This document shows positions 1-9,344 of a stretch of 64,000 nt of DNA, one piece after another. The position numbers and the translations under genes are program-made. A model generated the notes under the pieces. It was given only the letters and a program-made list of their open reading frames with translations. It made no database searches and was not told the origin of the DNA. Position 1 is the first letter of the stretch, and each line of letters opens with the position of its first letter. Source of the DNA: Rhodopseudomonas palustris (lineage in GTDB: Bacteria; Pseudomonadota; Alphaproteobacteria; Rhizobiales; Xanthobacteraceae); NCBI RefSeq assembly GCF_003591005.1, contig NZ_QYYD01000003.1, forward strand, positions 62,001-126,000, given 5' to 3'.

Positions 1-229
1 TCGGGCTCATATCGTTGAGCCGAAACGACAGCAGTACCGCCTTCTTCAGCCACTGATTGACTTTCCAGGTGCCCGACGCATCGCGCTCGGCAACCCGCGC
101 CTCACCCTTGTCGAGCAACTCCAGCGCCTGCTCCACCGCTTCCCGCACCTCGCCCTTGGTCGCCGCGGTGACACTGTCACGCGCGTCGAAGGCGGCGTTG
201 ATGGTGGATTCGAGTTGGGAGAGCGACAT
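1..229 (-). CDS. dapD: tetrahydrodipicolinate N-succinyltransferase, N-terminal part (runs off window)
   Basis: Partial gene; only the first 76 codons are inside the window and the rest lies beyond base 1. The translation begins [18 protein letters not shown] and continues with a helical N-terminal domain ending in [15 protein letters not shown], which I recognise as the start of DapD. The family transfers succinyl from succinyl-CoA to tetrahydrodipicolinate in the lysine/meso-diaminopimelate pathway, in the cytoplasm. The ATG is preceded by a GGAGG-like sequence (AGGACCTCCCGATG). It lies downstream of a HAD phosphatase gene on the same strand, separated by a 211-base gap that carries a palindromic repeat. 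Confidence 0.88.
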   Translation of the reverse strand, partial: MSLSQLESTINAAFDARDSVTAATKGEVREAVEQALELLDKGEARVAERDASGTWKVNQWLKKAVLLSFRLNDMSP

Positions 230-324
230 CGGGAGGTCCTTGGGCGATTTTCGGGGAAATTTGCCCGGTGTTGTCCGGATTCGGTGCGCGGGAGTCAAGG
301 CGCTCCCGCCGCGCCCCCGAGGTC

Positions 325-411
325 GTAGGATGGGTTAGGCGCCCTTGCGCCGTAACCCTCATGCCCCGGTTGCGGCAGATGGGTTACGCGCTTCGCGCTA
401 ACCCATCCTAC
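325..411. repeat. palindromic intergenic repeat (GTAGGATGGGTTA type)
   Basis: Outer arms GTAGGATGGGTTA (from 325) and TAACCCATCCTAC (to 411) are exact reverse complements. Between them lie two smaller GCGC-type hairpins (GGCGCCCTTGCGCC and GCGCTTCGCGC). It fills the gap between dapD and the HAD gene. The structure resembles a REP/BIME-type extragenic element and no coding potential is evident. I see one copy in the window. Confidence 0.8.
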
Positions 412-440
412 GGGCTGAGGCTTGGGGCGGACTCGCTGCC

Positions 441-1142
441 TCACTTCGCTGCGCGTAGCCCCGCCAAAAACCCCGTCAGGTCGTCCGTGACGTGATCGAC
501 ATGCGCGGCGTCGCGGCCTTCCAGCTCCCAGTCTTCGCGGACCACTTGCTGGCTGCCGTCGGGGACGACCAGCACTGTGGTCATGCCGAGCTGGTGTGGC
601 ACGGTGAGGTTGCGGGCGAGGTCTTCGAACATCGCGGCTTTCGCTGGGTCGACGCCGTGCAGTGTCAGGAAGCGCTGATAGGTCTGAGCGGCGGGCTTGG
701 GCTCGAGTTCGGCCGCGACGATGTCGAACACCGCTTCGAAGTGATGGCCGATGCCGAGCCGTTCCAGCACCTTGCCGGCATGGGCGACCGAGCCGTTGGT
801 GAGGATCAGCTTGCGGCCTGGTAGGCTTGCGATCGCTTCGCCCATCGCCGGGTTAGGCTCCAGCGGCGAGTGATCGATGGCGTGCACATAGGCCAAGTAA
901 TCGTCGGCGCTGACGCCGTGTTCGGTCATCATGCCGCGCATCGTGGTGCCGTAGCGTTTGTAGTAATCCTTCTGAATGCGGAACGCTTCCTCCGCGCTCA
1001 CCTTCAGCCAGTCGGCGACAAAATCGCGGATGCGGACGTCGACCTGCTGCCACAAATTGACGTGATGCGGATACAGCGTGTTGTCGAGGTCGAACACCCA
1101 GGTCTCGACGTGATCGAAGCCGCGCGGGCCGAGTTGCATCAT
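441..1142 (-). CDS. HAD-family hydrolase, pyrimidine 5'-nucleotidase-like
   Basis: 233 aa, cytoplasmic. It shows all four HAD motifs: I VFDLDNTLYP with Asp18 and Asp20, II LTNGS, III the Lys of EPKPAAQTY, IV MFEDLARNL. The alpha-helical cap and the LDNTLYP variant are typical of the SDT1-like pyrimidine 5'-nucleotidase branch, which dephosphorylates nucleoside monophosphates or related small phosphates; the real substrate is not readable from sequence. Its ATG overlaps the stop of the upstream DUF1036 gene by four bases (ATGA), so the two are probably translationally coupled. A second Met codon follows immediately at 1139. Confidence 0.85.
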   Translation of the reverse strand: MMQLGPRGFDHVETWVFDLDNTLYPHHVNLWQQVDVRIRDFVADWLKVSAEEAFRIQKDYYKRYGTTMRGMMTEHGVSADDYLAYVHAIDHSPLEPNPAMGEAIASLPGRKLILTNGSVAHAGKVLERLGIGHHFEAVFDIVAAELEPKPAAQTYQRFLTLHGVDPAKAAMFEDLARNLTVPHQLGMTTVLVVPDGSQQVVREDWELEGRDAAHVDHVTDDLTGFLAGLRAAK

Positions 1143-2122
1143 GGAGTGGTGAACCTGAGTGTTTGGCCGCCGCGGGAGAGGTCGACCGGTGCGAAGCCGA
1201 CGGCATTGAGGCCGCGCGCCGAGCAGTCGCCTTGCTCGCTGATTTCAAACTTGGTATCGCGGGTGCAGAGCAGCGTGGCGCCGCCCCAGTTCAGCGCCTT
1301 GCCCTTGATCAACACCGGACGGGCATTGTCGTCGACCGCTTCGGCGAAGCTGAACACGCGCTTCGGCTGCGCCGAGAGATCCGGCCGTAGGCATTTGCCG
1401 GCTTCGATCCGGTACCAGCCGCGGCTGGTGATGGTCTTGCCGTCGTCCTCGGCGACCGCCGCCATGACGCGGCTCTTGGTGTCGTTGCACCAGGTCAGCC
1501 CGGTGGCGGACGGCGACTCCACGGCCTTGACCAGCGTGTCGAAGAAGTCCGGCGCGTTGGCGGCGTCGGATTTCAGGCCGCTCTTGCGCAGGAAGGTCGC
1601 GAGCGCCGCCTGTGTCTTCGGGCCGTCGACGCCGTCGATCGGCGTGGTGTCGTAGCCGGCGATGCCGAGCAGGCGCTGAATGCCGGCGAGCCTTGCCTGC
1701 TCGTCGTCGTATTCGCTGTCCTCGGCCAGATACGCGACCAGGTCGCCGTCGCCGTTCTGGCGCGGCTTGATCTCGGTGAACGCCGCCAGCGTCTGGCCGC
1801 TGCGGCACTGCCGCGCCGCGGCGATGACGAAATTATCGGCGGCGACGCATAGCCGGTCGGTGCCGTTCTGCGGAATCGGCGAGGCGCCGTACAGCGCCAG
1901 GGCGCGGGCGTTGAGCATCACGCGGTCGGCGGTGAGCGCGCCCTGCAGCACGACGCGGCATTGCGCCGGATCGATCTTGAACCAGCCGCGCGTTGCGGTC
2001 GAGCCCTTGTCGTCGATGCCGATCGCCGCCTCGATCACGTAGCTCATGCGATTGCACAGCTTGAGATCGGCGCGGGCGGCGGTAGAGAGAGTCAGCAGCC
2101 CCACGAGAGCAACGAGCAGCAT
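1139..2122 (-). CDS. exported DUF1036 / peptidoglycan-binding-domain protein
   Basis: 327 aa from the ATG at 2122. Residues 1-18 (MLLVALVGLLTLSTAARA) form a clear Sec signal peptide, so the mature protein is periplasmic. Two DUF1036-like modules, each beginning with a Cys-Asn pair (LKLCNRMS and LTWCNDTK) and containing a RGW(F/Y)xI motif, flank a peptidoglycan-binding-1-like segment (IQRLLGIAGYDTTPIDGVDG). Role unknown; binding at the cell wall is inferred. The frame stays open upstream to 2260, but that extension is a translated palindromic repeat, so I reject the longer start. It precedes the HAD gene with a 4-base overlap. Confidence 0.78.
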   Translation of the reverse strand: MLLVALVGLLTLSTAARADLKLCNRMSYVIEAAIGIDDKGSTATRGWFKIDPAQCRVVLQGALTADRVMLNARALALYGASPIPQNGTDRLCVAADNFVIAAARQCRSGQTLAAFTEIKPRQNGDGDLVAYLAEDSEYDDEQARLAGIQRLLGIAGYDTTPIDGVDGPKTQAALATFLRKSGLKSDAANAPDFFDTLVKAVESPSATGLTWCNDTKSRVMAAVAEDDGKTITSRGWYRIEAGKCLRPDLSAQPKRVFSFAEAVDDNARPVLIKGKALNWGGATLLCTRDTKFEISEQGDCSARGLNAVGFAPVDLSRGGQTLRFTTP

Positions 2123-2130
2123 CTTCGCCG

Positions 2131-2212
2131 CGTCATTGCGAGCGAAGCGAAGCAATCCAGAGCTCAGTGCACGGCGCTGGATTGCTTCGTCGCTGCGCTC
2201 CTCGCAATGACG
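2131..2212. repeat. palindromic intergenic repeat (CGTCATTGCGAGCGAAGCG type)
   Basis: Begins CGTCATTGCGAG and ends CTCGCAATGACG, with inner arms AAGCAATCCAG / CTGGATTGCTT around a short core. A second copy with the same arms lies at 33274-33356. On the minus strand it is read through in frame upstream of the DUF1036 gene and gives a spurious CEERSDEAIQRR peptide. Confidence 0.88.
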
Positions 2213-2264
2213 GGGAAAGGCCGGCTGCATTGACCTCGTCCGCGCGATCCCGAGCGTCATCTGA

Positions 2265-3158
2265 TCACTTGTGGATCAGCGTGCCGGTGCCCTGGTTGGT
2301 GAACAGTTCGAGCAGCACGGCATGCGGGACCTTGCCGTCGAGGATGACGACGCCTTCGACGCCCTGTTCGAGCGCGTAGATGCAGGTCTCGACCTTGGGG
2401 ATCATGCCGCCCGAGATGGTGCCGTCGGCGATCAGCTTGCGGGCGTCCTTGATCGACAGTTCGGGGATCAGCTTCTTGTTCTGATCGAGCACGCCGGGCA
2501 CGTCGGTCAGCAGCAGCAGGCGCTTGGCTTTCAGCGCGCCGGCGACGGCGCCAGCGAACGTGTCGGCATTGACGTTGAAGGTCTGGCCGTCGCCGGAGCT
2601 CGCCAGCGGCGCCAGCACCGGGATCAGTTCGTGGCCGATCAGCTGGTTGAGCAGCGTGAGGTCGACCTTTTCGGGTTCGCCGACGAAGCCGAGGTCGATC
2701 ACTTCCTCGATGCGCGAATCCGGATCGACCATGGTGCGGGTTGCCTTGGTGGCGGTGACCATGTTGCCGTCCTTGCCGCACAGGCCGACCGCCTTGCCGC
2801 CGGCCTCGTTGATGTAGCCGACCAGCTGCTTGTTGATCGAACCGGCCAGCACCATCTCGACGATCTCGATGGTGGCGCCGTCGGTGATGCGCAGGCCGGC
2901 GGCGAATTCGGACTTGATGCCGAGTCGCTTCAGCATGGTGGCGATCTGCGGCCCGCCGCCATGCACCACCACCGGGTTCACCGCGGTCTGCTCCAGGAGC
3001 ACGATGTCGCGCGCGAATGCCCGCGCGGTGTCCTCGGCGCCCATGGCGTGGCCGCCGTATTTGATCACGATGGTTTCCTCGTCGTAGCGCTGCATGTGCG
3101 GCAGCGCCTCGGACAGGATGCGGGCCTGTTCGAGCGGGCTGATGACGGCGTCGGTCAT
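2265..3158 (-). CDS. argB: acetylglutamate kinase
   Basis: 297 aa, the usual ArgB length. It phosphorylates N-acetyl-L-glutamate in arginine biosynthesis, in the cytoplasm. Visible motifs are IKYGGHAMG with Lys33, the glycine loop [20 protein letters not shown], and the C-terminal [16 protein letters not shown] of the amino-acid-kinase fold. I chose ATG 3158 ([11 protein letters not shown]); the upstream open frame to 3215 has no recognisable homology. It lies downstream of the DUF423 gene, with a short gap on the same strand, in a conserved housekeeping run with engB and dapD. Confidence 0.95.
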   Translation of the reverse strand: MTDAVISPLEQARILSEALPHMQRYDEETIVIKYGGHAMGAEDTARAFARDIVLLEQTAVNPVVVHGGGPQIATMLKRLGIKSEFAAGLRITDGATIEIVEMVLAGSINKQLVGYINEAGGKAVGLCGKDGNMVTATKATRTMVDPDSRIEEVIDLGFVGEPEKVDLTLLNQLIGHELIPVLAPLASSGDGQTFNVNADTFAGAVAGALKAKRLLLLTDVPGVLDQNKKLIPELSIKDARKLIADGTISGGMIPKVETCIYALEQGVEGVVILDGKVPHAVLLELFTNQGTGTLIHK

Positions 3159-3281
3159 TGAGCGGGACTCTCGGGAATGATTCTGGACAGGAACGGCGCG
3201 ACGCACCGCTAGCATTTCGGCGCGGCCGATCCTAGAGCGGACCGATCACCGGCCCATGCGCGGCCCGAAGGCCGTGCCGCC

Positions 3282-3653
3282 TCAGCGGCGCGGCGCCAGC
3301 GCCCCGGCGATCGCCAGCAGCAGCCAGCTGCCGATCAGCAGCATGCCGCCGGTCGGCGCTGCCATCGGGAACAGGCCGTGGCCGACAAACTGGCGCAGCG
3401 TCAGGTCGCCGGCGAACAGCGCGGTGCCGAGCACGAGGCCGAAGGTGGCGGCGAGGCCGGGGATGCGGTGCAGCAGGCCGCGCTCCGTCAGCAGGGCCGC
3501 GGCCAGCACCGCGCTGGCGTGGAACAGCAGCATCGACGATGCCGGGCCGAGCCGCCCGGCATCTGGCACATGCGCGGCGGCTGCCGCAAGCGCGACGCCG
3601 GCGGCGCCGAACAGGCCGGCGACCACGATCAACGAACGGCTCAGCACAGCCAT
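3282..3653 (-). CDS. DUF423 family inner-membrane protein
   Basis: 123 aa with four hydrophobic segments (about residues 5-25, 38-56, 65-85 and 98-118) and the pattern of the DUF423 family: an N-terminal FGAAGVALAAAAAH stretch, an LLFHASAVL segment and a final GGMLLIGSW helix. The function of the family is not established. Its ATG overlaps the engB stop by one base (TGATG), so translation is probably coupled to engB. Confidence 0.8.
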   Translation of the reverse strand: MAVLSRSLIVVAGLFGAAGVALAAAAAHVPDAGRLGPASSMLLFHASAVLAAALLTERGLLHRIPGLAATFGLVLGTALFAGDLTLRQFVGHGLFPMAAPTGGMLLIGSWLLLAIAGALAPRR

Positions 3654-4303
3654 CAGCGGCGCTCGTCGAGCAGCCGGATCATCGCGGCGCGCAGCTCCGG
3701 CATGCCGTCGCCGGTGCGCGACGAAGTCGCCAGCACCTCGGGGAACGCCGCCGGATGCTTGGCCAACGCCAGCTTGGTGGCCTCGATCCGCCCGGCGAGC
3801 TCGGCGGCTTTGACCTGATCGGCCTTGGTCAGCACGATCTGGTAACTGACGGCGGATTTATCCAGCGTCTTCAGGATGTCGAGGTCGACGTCTTTGAGGC
3901 CGTGGCGGCCGTCGATCAGCACATAGACGCGGGCCAGCGTGGCGCGGCCCTGCAGGAATTTGTGGATCAGCGTCGTCCACGACGCCACCTTGGCCTTGGA
4001 TGCTGCCGCATAGCCGTAGCCCGGCATGTCCACCAGCCGCAGCCCGGCATTGGGCGGGCCTTCGAAGAAGATCAGCTCCTGAGTGCGGCCCGGCGTATGC
4101 GAGGTGCGGGCCAGCGCGTTGCGGCCGGTCAGCGCGTTGATCAGGCTGGATTTGCCGACATTGGAGCGGCCCGCGAACGCGATCTCGACGCTGCCCATCG
4201 GCGGCAACGTCTCGATCGACGGCGACGCCCAGATGAAATGCCAGTCGCCCGCAAACATCTTGCGGCCGCGTTCGATCAGGTCGGGATCGATGGTGTCGGT
4301 CAT
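3653..4303 (-). CDS. engB: ribosome biogenesis GTP-binding protein EngB/YsxC
   Basis: 216 aa TRAFAC-class GTPase acting in large-ribosomal-subunit assembly. G1 is GRSNVGKSS (residues 45-53), the switch I Thr is in RTSHTPGRTQ, G3 is DMPGYG, G4 is LTKAD and G5 is ATSSRTG. The leading extension with a FAGDWHFIWA element is typical of alphaproteobacterial EngB. I chose ATG 4303 (MTDTIDPDLIERG); the in-frame start at 4339 adds 12 unconserved residues. Downstream of yidC on the same strand and coupled to the DUF423 gene. Confidence 0.94.
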   Translation of the reverse strand: MTDTIDPDLIERGRKMFAGDWHFIWASPSIETLPPMGSVEIAFAGRSNVGKSSLINALTGRNALARTSHTPGRTQELIFFEGPPNAGLRLVDMPGYGYAAASKAKVASWTTLIHKFLQGRATLARVYVLIDGRHGLKDVDLDILKTLDKSAVSYQIVLTKADQVKAAELAGRIEATKLALAKHPAAFPEVLATSSRTGDGMPELRAAMIRLLDERR

Positions 4304-4353
4304 CGGGCTTCCATGTCCGAGAGTGGCGCGGACGTGCACCCACAGGGGTTGGC

Positions 4354-4456
4354 CATTCCGGGGCGTGCGCCCTTAGGCGCGCGAACCCGGAATCTCAGCG
4401 CGCAATAACGTCGGGATTCCGGGTCTGCACGCCTTCGGCGCGCATCCCGGAATGAC
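4354..4456. repeat. palindromic intergenic repeat (CATTCCGGG type)
   Basis: Starts CATTCCGGGGCG and ends CATCCCGGAATGACG. An internal pair of AACCCGGAATCTC and GGGATTCCGGGT segments surrounds a short GCGCAATAACGTC core. Related copies lie at 10142-10251 and 18871-19034. It sits between engB and the yidC stop, where it could act as a transcript-end structure. Confidence 0.85.
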
Positions 4457-4471
4457 GTCGCGTGGCAAGCG

Positions 4472-6349
4472 TCACGCCGTCTTCTTCTTCTTACTGAACG
4501 ACGATTTCAGGTTGTCGAACAGCTCCACCTTCACGCCGTTGCGGCGCATGATCCAGGCCTGCTGGATCACCGAGAGGGTGTTGTTCCAGGCCCAGTAGAT
4601 CACCAGACCGGCCGGGAAGTGCGCCAGCATGAAGGTGAAGATCACCGGCATCCAGGCGAAGATCATCTGCTGGGTCGGATCCGGCGGCTGCGGATTGAGC
4701 TTCATCTGGAACCACATGGTGAAGCCCATCACCAGCGGCCAGGCGCCGAGCACCAGATAGTGGCCGAGCACCGGAATCGAGGTCGGATCGAATGGGATCA
4801 TGCCGAACAGATTGAAGATGTTGGTCGGATCCGGCGCCGACAGGTCGTGAATCCAGCCGAAGAACGGCGCGTGCCGCATTTCGATGGTGACGAACAGCAC
4901 CTTGTACAGCGAGAAGAACACCGGGATCTGCAGCAGCACGGGAAGACAGCCGGCGACCGGATTGATCTTCTCCTTGCGGTAGATCTCCATCATCTCCTGC
5001 TGTTGCTTCACCTTGTCGTCCGGATGGCGCTCCTTCAGCGCCAGCAACTGCGGCTGGATCGCCTTCATCTTGGCCATCGAGGCGTAGGACTTGTTGGCGA
5101 GCGGCAGGAAGATCAGCTTGACCAGCACCGTCACCAGAAGAATGGCGACGCCGAAATTCCCGACCAGATGGAAGAAGAAGTCGAGCGCCAGGAACATCGG
5201 CTTGGTGATGAAGTAGAACCAGCCCCAGTCGATCAGCAGGTCGAAATGGTTGAGGCCAAGCTGCTGATTGTAGCCGCCTAGCCCGGCGAACGGGAAGTTG
5301 ATGCCGACGACGCGGGCTTCCTTGGCGCCGGCGAACAGCCGCGCGTTGGCGCTAACGGTGCCGCCGATCGGCACTGTCTTGGCGTCTTCCAGATAATCCG
5401 TCTGGTAGGTGCGGGTCGCGCCGACCTGATTGGACGAGAACCGTGCCTGCAGCTGCGCCGTGGTGTCCGGCAGCAGCGCCGCCGCCCAATATTTGTCGGT
5501 GATGCCGAGCCAGGCATTGGTGACGTTCTTGAAGTCCACCACCTTGGCTTCATCGATCTTGGCGTAGGTCTTTTCCTGCAGGCCCTGGTCGCCGAGATAG
5601 CCGATCAGGCCTTCGTGCAGGATGTAGTAGCCTTCGACGTGCGGGGTGCCGTGGCGCGAGATCAGCGCGAACGGATACAGCGTCACCGCAGCGGCGCCTG
5701 AGTTAGTGACGTCGTCCTTCACGGTGAACAGGAAGCGGTCGTCGACGGCGATCTGGCGGCGGAACGTCAGGCCTTCGCCATTGTCCCACTTCAGCGTCAC
5801 CGGGCTCGACGGCGTCAGCGCGCCGGAGCCTTCCTGCTCCCACACCGTGTTCTGGTCGGGCAGCTTGACGTTCGAACCCGCGGCGCCGACCCAGCCGAAC
5901 TCGGCGTAATAGGGGTTGGCGCTGCCGGACGGCGAGAACAGATGGATCGGCGGCGACTTCGGATCGACGGTCTCGCGGAACTGGATCAGCGAAAGGTCGT
6001 CGAGCCGGGCGCCTTTGAGCGACATCGAACCGGACAGCCGCGGGGTCTCGACCTTGATGCGCGGGGCCGCTGCGATCGCAGCGTCGCGGCTCAGTGTCGG
6101 GGCATTGGCGGCGGGTGCAGTCGCGCCCGGTGCGGTGGGGGCGCCGGGTGTCGCAGGAGCCGCGGGCGCGCCCGGCGCGGTCGCCGCCGGCGGCTGCGCC
6201 TGCTGCTTGGCGGCCGCTTCCTGTTGCTGCTGCGCCTGCTGGGCGGCGCGCTGCTTTTCCATCTGCGGGATGTTGAAGAAGTACTGCCAGCCGAGCAACA
6301 CGAGGCCCGACAGAATGACGGCGAGGATGGTGTTGCGATTGTCGCTCAT
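4472..6349 (-). CDS. yidC: membrane protein insertase YidC
   Basis: 625 aa, inner membrane. It starts with one transmembrane helix ([17 protein letters not shown]), then a Gln/Ala/Pro-rich linker (about residues 30-90), the large periplasmic beta-sandwich domain of Gram-negative YidC, and the conserved C-terminal Oxa1-like core with five helices, ending in the Lys-rich tail [10 protein letters not shown]. It inserts Sec-dependent and Sec-independent membrane proteins. Start ATG 6349 ([11 protein letters not shown]) lies 17 bases after the rnpA stop. The longer open frame upstream overlaps rnpA and is not used. Confidence 0.96.
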   Translation of the reverse strand: MSDNRNTILAVILSGLVLLGWQYFFNIPQMEKQRAAQQAQQQQEAAAKQQAQPPAATAPGAPAAPATPGAPTAPGATAPAANAPTLSRDAAIAAAPRIKVETPRLSGSMSLKGARLDDLSLIQFRETVDPKSPPIHLFSPSGSANPYYAEFGWVGAAGSNVKLPDQNTVWEQEGSGALTPSSPVTLKWDNGEGLTFRRQIAVDDRFLFTVKDDVTNSGAAAVTLYPFALISRHGTPHVEGYYILHEGLIGYLGDQGLQEKTYAKIDEAKVVDFKNVTNAWLGITDKYWAAALLPDTTAQLQARFSSNQVGATRTYQTDYLEDAKTVPIGGTVSANARLFAGAKEARVVGINFPFAGLGGYNQQLGLNHFDLLIDWGWFYFITKPMFLALDFFFHLVGNFGVAILLVTVLVKLIFLPLANKSYASMAKMKAIQPQLLALKERHPDDKVKQQQEMMEIYRKEKINPVAGCLPVLLQIPVFFSLYKVLFVTIEMRHAPFFGWIHDLSAPDPTNIFNLFGMIPFDPTSIPVLGHYLVLGAWPLVMGFTMWFQMKLNPQPPDPTQQMIFAWMPVIFTFMLAHFPAGLVIYWAWNNTLSVIQQAWIMRRNGVKVELFDNLKSSFSKKKKTA

Positions 6350-6365
6350 CGGCTCAGGTCTCGCT

Positions 6366-6707
6366 TCAATCCGGTTTTGGCGACCGCCGCGCAATGCGGT
6401 CGAGCGCGGAGCGGAGATCGCCGAGCATGACAGCAAAGTCGCGGCTGAGCGCCGCGCGGCGGCCGACCAGTACATAATCGCTGTTCGGCAGCATGAAACC
6501 GCGGTCCGTGCGCTTCACCACTTCGCGCAATCTGCGTCGAATTCGGTTGCGCTCGGTCGCGGTGCCGATCTTCTTGGTGACGGTGAAGCCGACGCGGACC
6601 GGACCATCGTCGTCGCGGCGTCGGCTCTGCAGCACAAAGGCAGGCCCATTGATCCGTGGCCCGTTGGCAACGGCGATGAAATCCGCCCGCTGCCGTAACC
6701 GGTCCAT
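6366..6707 (-). CDS. rnpA: ribonuclease P protein component
   Basis: 113 aa basic protein, the normal RnpA size. It carries the family signature [14 protein letters not shown], preceded by [15 protein letters not shown]. It binds the RNase P RNA and assists 5' maturation of tRNA precursors. It lies between rpmH and yidC in the classical order and is presumably cotranscribed from the promoter ahead of rpmH. Confidence 0.95.
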   Translation of the reverse strand: MDRLRQRADFIAVANGPRINGPAFVLQSRRRDDDGPVRVGFTVTKKIGTATERNRIRRRLREVVKRTDRGFMLPNSDYVLVGRRAALSRDFAVMLGDLRSALDRIARRSPKPD

Positions 6708-6730
6708 GATCTGATCTCGGAAGGACCCGT

Positions 6731-6865
6731 TCAGGCGCTCAGACGCTTGCGGCCGCGAGCGCGGCGGGCGGCCAGCACCTTGCGGCCACCGGCGGTGGCG
6801 AGACGGGCGCGAAAGCCATGGCGGCGCTTGCGCACCAGTTTGCTGGGTTGATAAGTCCGCTTCAC
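6731..6865 (-). CDS. rpmH: 50S ribosomal protein L34 (GTG start)
   Basis: 44 aa, very Arg/Lys-rich, with the canonical L34 opening [17 protein letters not shown] and the ending [11 protein letters not shown]. The start codon is GTG at 6865, supported by a GGAGA Shine-Dalgarno sequence eight bases upstream. The frame remains open far upstream, but everything before the GTG is non-coding. First gene of the rpmH-rnpA-yidC run. Confidence 0.96.
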   Translation of the reverse strand: MKRTYQPSKLVRKRRHGFRARLATAGGRKVLAARRARGRKRLSA

Positions 6866-7000
6866 GGCAAGTTCTCCGCTGACCCGGTCAGTGCTTCGAT
6901 AAGGTTGAGGTAAGCCCGGCGATTGGCTCACAGATGAGCCGACAGCAGCCCAAAATGAACCGCCCCGGGCAAGCCGGGCCATCGCGGACAGTTGGCGCGG

Positions 7001-7030
7001 CTTATACGGGAGCGACCTGTTCTCGTCAAT
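7001..7030 (-). promoter_or_regulatory. predicted sigma-70 promoter for rpmH-rnpA-yidC
   Basis: On the minus strand TTGACG (7030-7025) and TATAAG (7006-7001) are separated by 18 bases. The predicted transcription start near 6994 would give a leader of about 130 nt ahead of the rpmH GTG. Sequence pattern only. The rest of the 360-base gap between rpmH and the histidine-kinase gene shows no ORF that I trust. Confidence 0.55.
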
Positions 7031-7225
7031 TGCGACAGAGGGCGCTTTCGGTGCCCAGAAGCCTACCGCTGAGCCAGCCCGGGGCGGCAGATCGTGGCAT
7101 CCCGCAAACGCTGGGACATGCTTCCCCGTATATGAGAGAACGGTAATTTGACCTTGGGTAGGCGCGGGCGCATCTTGACTTATATAATTGGGCGGAATCC
7201 GAGCGGCGGAGGCAGGGCGACGGCA

Positions 7226-8713
7226 GTGCAGGCAGCGGATCAGAAGCCGGAAACCCACGCATGGCGGCGGGGCCTGGAGCCGAAGATCGGCTTGTCGGGC
7301 AAATTGCTGCTGCTGACGATTCCGCTGATCCTGATCGCCGAAATTCTGATTTATGTGCCGTCGATCGCCAATTTCCGCCTGAACCGGCTCAACGACCGGC
7401 TGGCGGCGGCCACCACGGCCGCGCTGGTGCTGGACGCCTCGCCTTCCGGCATGGTGCCGGACACGCTGGCCCGCCAGGTGCTCGCCAGCATCGACGCCCG
7501 CGCGGTGGCCATCAAGATGGGCCAGCAGCGCCGGCTGCTGGCGAGTTCCAACCTGCCGACCGCCGTCGACCATGTCGTCGACATGCGCCACGTCACGCCG
7601 TGGGCCGCGATCATTGACGCCTTCGTGGTAATGCTGGAGAGCGGCGACCAGACCATCCGGGTGATGGGCCCGGCCGAGGGCAACGCCCAGTTCATCGAGG
7701 TGGTGATCGACGAGGCGCCGCTGCGGGTGGCGATGTACCGGTTCTCCAGCAATCTGTTGCTGGTATCGCTGACCATCACCAGCCTGACCACGGCGCTGAT
7801 CTATCTGGCGCTGCATTTCCTGTTCGTGCGGCCGATGCGGCGGCTCACCGCCAATATGATGAACTTCCGCCGCGATCCGGAAAGCCCGGCCTCGATCGTG
7901 ATCCCCGGCCCGCGCGGCGACGAGATCGGCCTCGCCGAGCGCGAATTGTCCGACATGCAGCGCGATCTGGTGTCGATGCTGCATCAGAAGAGCCGGCTCG
8001 CGGCGCTGGGCCTCGCTGTCTCCAAGATCAATCACGACCTGCGCAATCTTCTGGCCTCGTCGCAGCTGTTGTCCGACCAGCTCTCGAGCGTGCCCGATCC
8101 GCGGGTGCAGCGTTTCGCGCCCAAGCTGGTGCGCTCGCTGGAGCGGGCGATCGCGTTCTGCCAGTCGACGTTATCTTACGGCCGCGCTCAGGAGGCGGCA
8201 CCGGACCGCCGCATGATTCTGATCGAGCCGGTGGTGAGTGAGGTGCGCGAAACCGCCGGCCTCGCCGCCGACGGCGGCGTCAGCGGCATCACCTGGGTGA
8301 CGGCGATCGAGCGCGGCCTGACCATGGACGCCGATCCGGACCAGCTGTTCCGCGTGCTGCTCAACCTGGTGCGCAACGCCGCGCAGGCGCTGGAAAGCCA
8401 GCCGCGCAACGACCCGTCGCTGCAGCAGATCCGCATCATCGGCCGCCGCGAGGGCTCGGTGACCATCCTGGAAGTCTCAGACACCGGCCCCGGCGTGCCG
8501 CAGAAGGCCCGCGACCATCTGTTCGAGGCATTCCACGGCTCGGTCCGCGCCGGCGGCTCCGGCCTCGGCCTCGCCATCGCGGCCGAGCTCGTCCGCGCCC
8601 ATGGCGGCGAGATCAACCTGGTCGAAGGCACGCTCGGCGCCACCTTCCGGATCTCGATCCCCGACCGCCCGGTCGACCTGCACAGCCTGCGCCACGAACG
8701 CGCCCGGGCCTGA
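7226..8713 (+). CDS. HAMP-domain sensor histidine kinase
   Basis: 495 aa from GTG 7226, which has AGGG eight bases upstream; an upstream TTG at 7148 in the same frame has no visible ribosome site. Layout: a transmembrane helix at about residues 25-50, a periplasmic sensor region, a second helix at about 180-205, HAMP, then the kinase core. The predicted phosphoacceptor is His270 in the unusual box INHDLRNLL. The N box is [12 protein letters not shown] (about 377), G1 is DTGPGVP (about 418) and G2 is GSGLGLAIA (about 444). No response regulator is adjacent, so it is an orphan kinase here. Signal unknown. Confidence 0.86.
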   Translation: MQAADQKPETHAWRRGLEPKIGLSGKLLLLTIPLILIAEILIYVPSIANFRLNRLNDRLAAATTAALVLDASPSGMVPDTLARQVLASIDARAVAIKMGQQRRLLASSNLPTAVDHVVDMRHVTPWAAIIDAFVVMLESGDQTIRVMGPAEGNAQFIEVVIDEAPLRVAMYRFSSNLLLVSLTITSLTTALIYLALHFLFVRPMRRLTANMMNFRRDPESPASIVIPGPRGDEIGLAERELSDMQRDLVSMLHQKSRLAALGLAVSKINHDLRNLLASSQLLSDQLSSVPDPRVQRFAPKLVRSLERAIAFCQSTLSYGRAQEAAPDRRMILIEPVVSEVRETAGLAADGGVSGITWVTAIERGLTMDADPDQLFRVLLNLVRNAAQALESQPRNDPSLQQIRIIGRREGSVTILEVSDTGPGVPQKARDHLFEAFHGSVRAGGSGLGLAIAAELVRAHGGEINLVEGTLGATFRISIPDRPVDLHSLRHERARA

Positions 8714-8882
8714 GCGGGCTCCAAAGTCTGCGCCCTGCCGCCGTTGTCACAGGGCTGAGAAAAAGTCCCACGGCGGCGCTTGCCAAGCCGAACCGGAGCC
8801 GCTAGCTATGCGGCCTTCGCAGCGCCTCGCCGCTGCGGATCGCCAGCGGCTCCGGGTTCACCCCGGCAGACCCGCGGCAAAC

Positions 8883-8959
8883 GCGCCCGTAGCTCAGCTG
8901 GATAGAGCACCAGACTACGAATCTGGGGGTCAGAGGTTCGAATCCTTTCGGGCGCGCCA
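8883..8959 (+). tRNA. tRNA-Arg (anticodon ACG)
   Basis: 77-nt cloverleaf. The acceptor arm GCGCCCG pairs with CGGGCGC. D-arm AGCTCAGCTGGATAGAGC; anticodon arm CCAGA-CTACGAA-TCTGG with ACG at positions 34-36; T-arm AGAGG-TTCGAAT-CCTTT; discriminator G and an encoded CCA. It decodes CGN codons after A34 deamination. No nearby duplicate of its 3' end was seen, so there is no evidence that it served as an integration site. Confidence 0.97.
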
Positions 8960-9344
8960 ACAATCTCCTAAAGCCTTGAAAACGCGTTTGAGATTGCGAA
9001 CGGCCTACGGGCTGACGACGGGCATGCACGTGCGAGCGATCTGATCGGATCGTCGCTCTCCGAAACTGCGACACGTCTCGAAGATTCGGTCCCGTTCCGG
9101 AATTTGATTTGCACTTGGTGCAAGCGCTCGCTTCACGAGGTGTGTTGATCCAAGCTGAACATCCGGTGTTGCGGACACTTCGGCCAGCTCTTTCGAGATG
9201 CTTAGCTGCGCGTCGAAGAGCGCTGGATAAGATGCAGCGCCGCGTTGCCATTCGCCAAGACAAGCTCACCGCTAACTTCCGCTTCGCAGTGGCTCTCGCC
9301 GCTGCCATCGCGTTCTGGTGCTGATCACGTCTTTGGAGAGAACT
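8960..9344. other. gene-poor stretch between tRNA-Arg and the VOC gene
   Basis: About 385 bases with no ORF that has a credible start, codon bias or recognisable domain on either strand. It appears somewhat less GC-rich than the surrounding DNA. I see no inverted repeats or promoter worth calling. Confidence 0.4.

Noticed and set aside
7148-7190. TTGACC/TTGACT and TATAAT hexamers ahead of the histidine-kinase gene as a promoter
   Set aside because: The spacings are 29 and 2 bases, far from the 16-19 needed; only an isolated TATAAT remains.
8802-9308. A 168-codon minus-strand frame overlapping tRNA-Arg and the following gap
   Set aside because: It runs across the tRNA, has no ribosome site and resembles no known protein.
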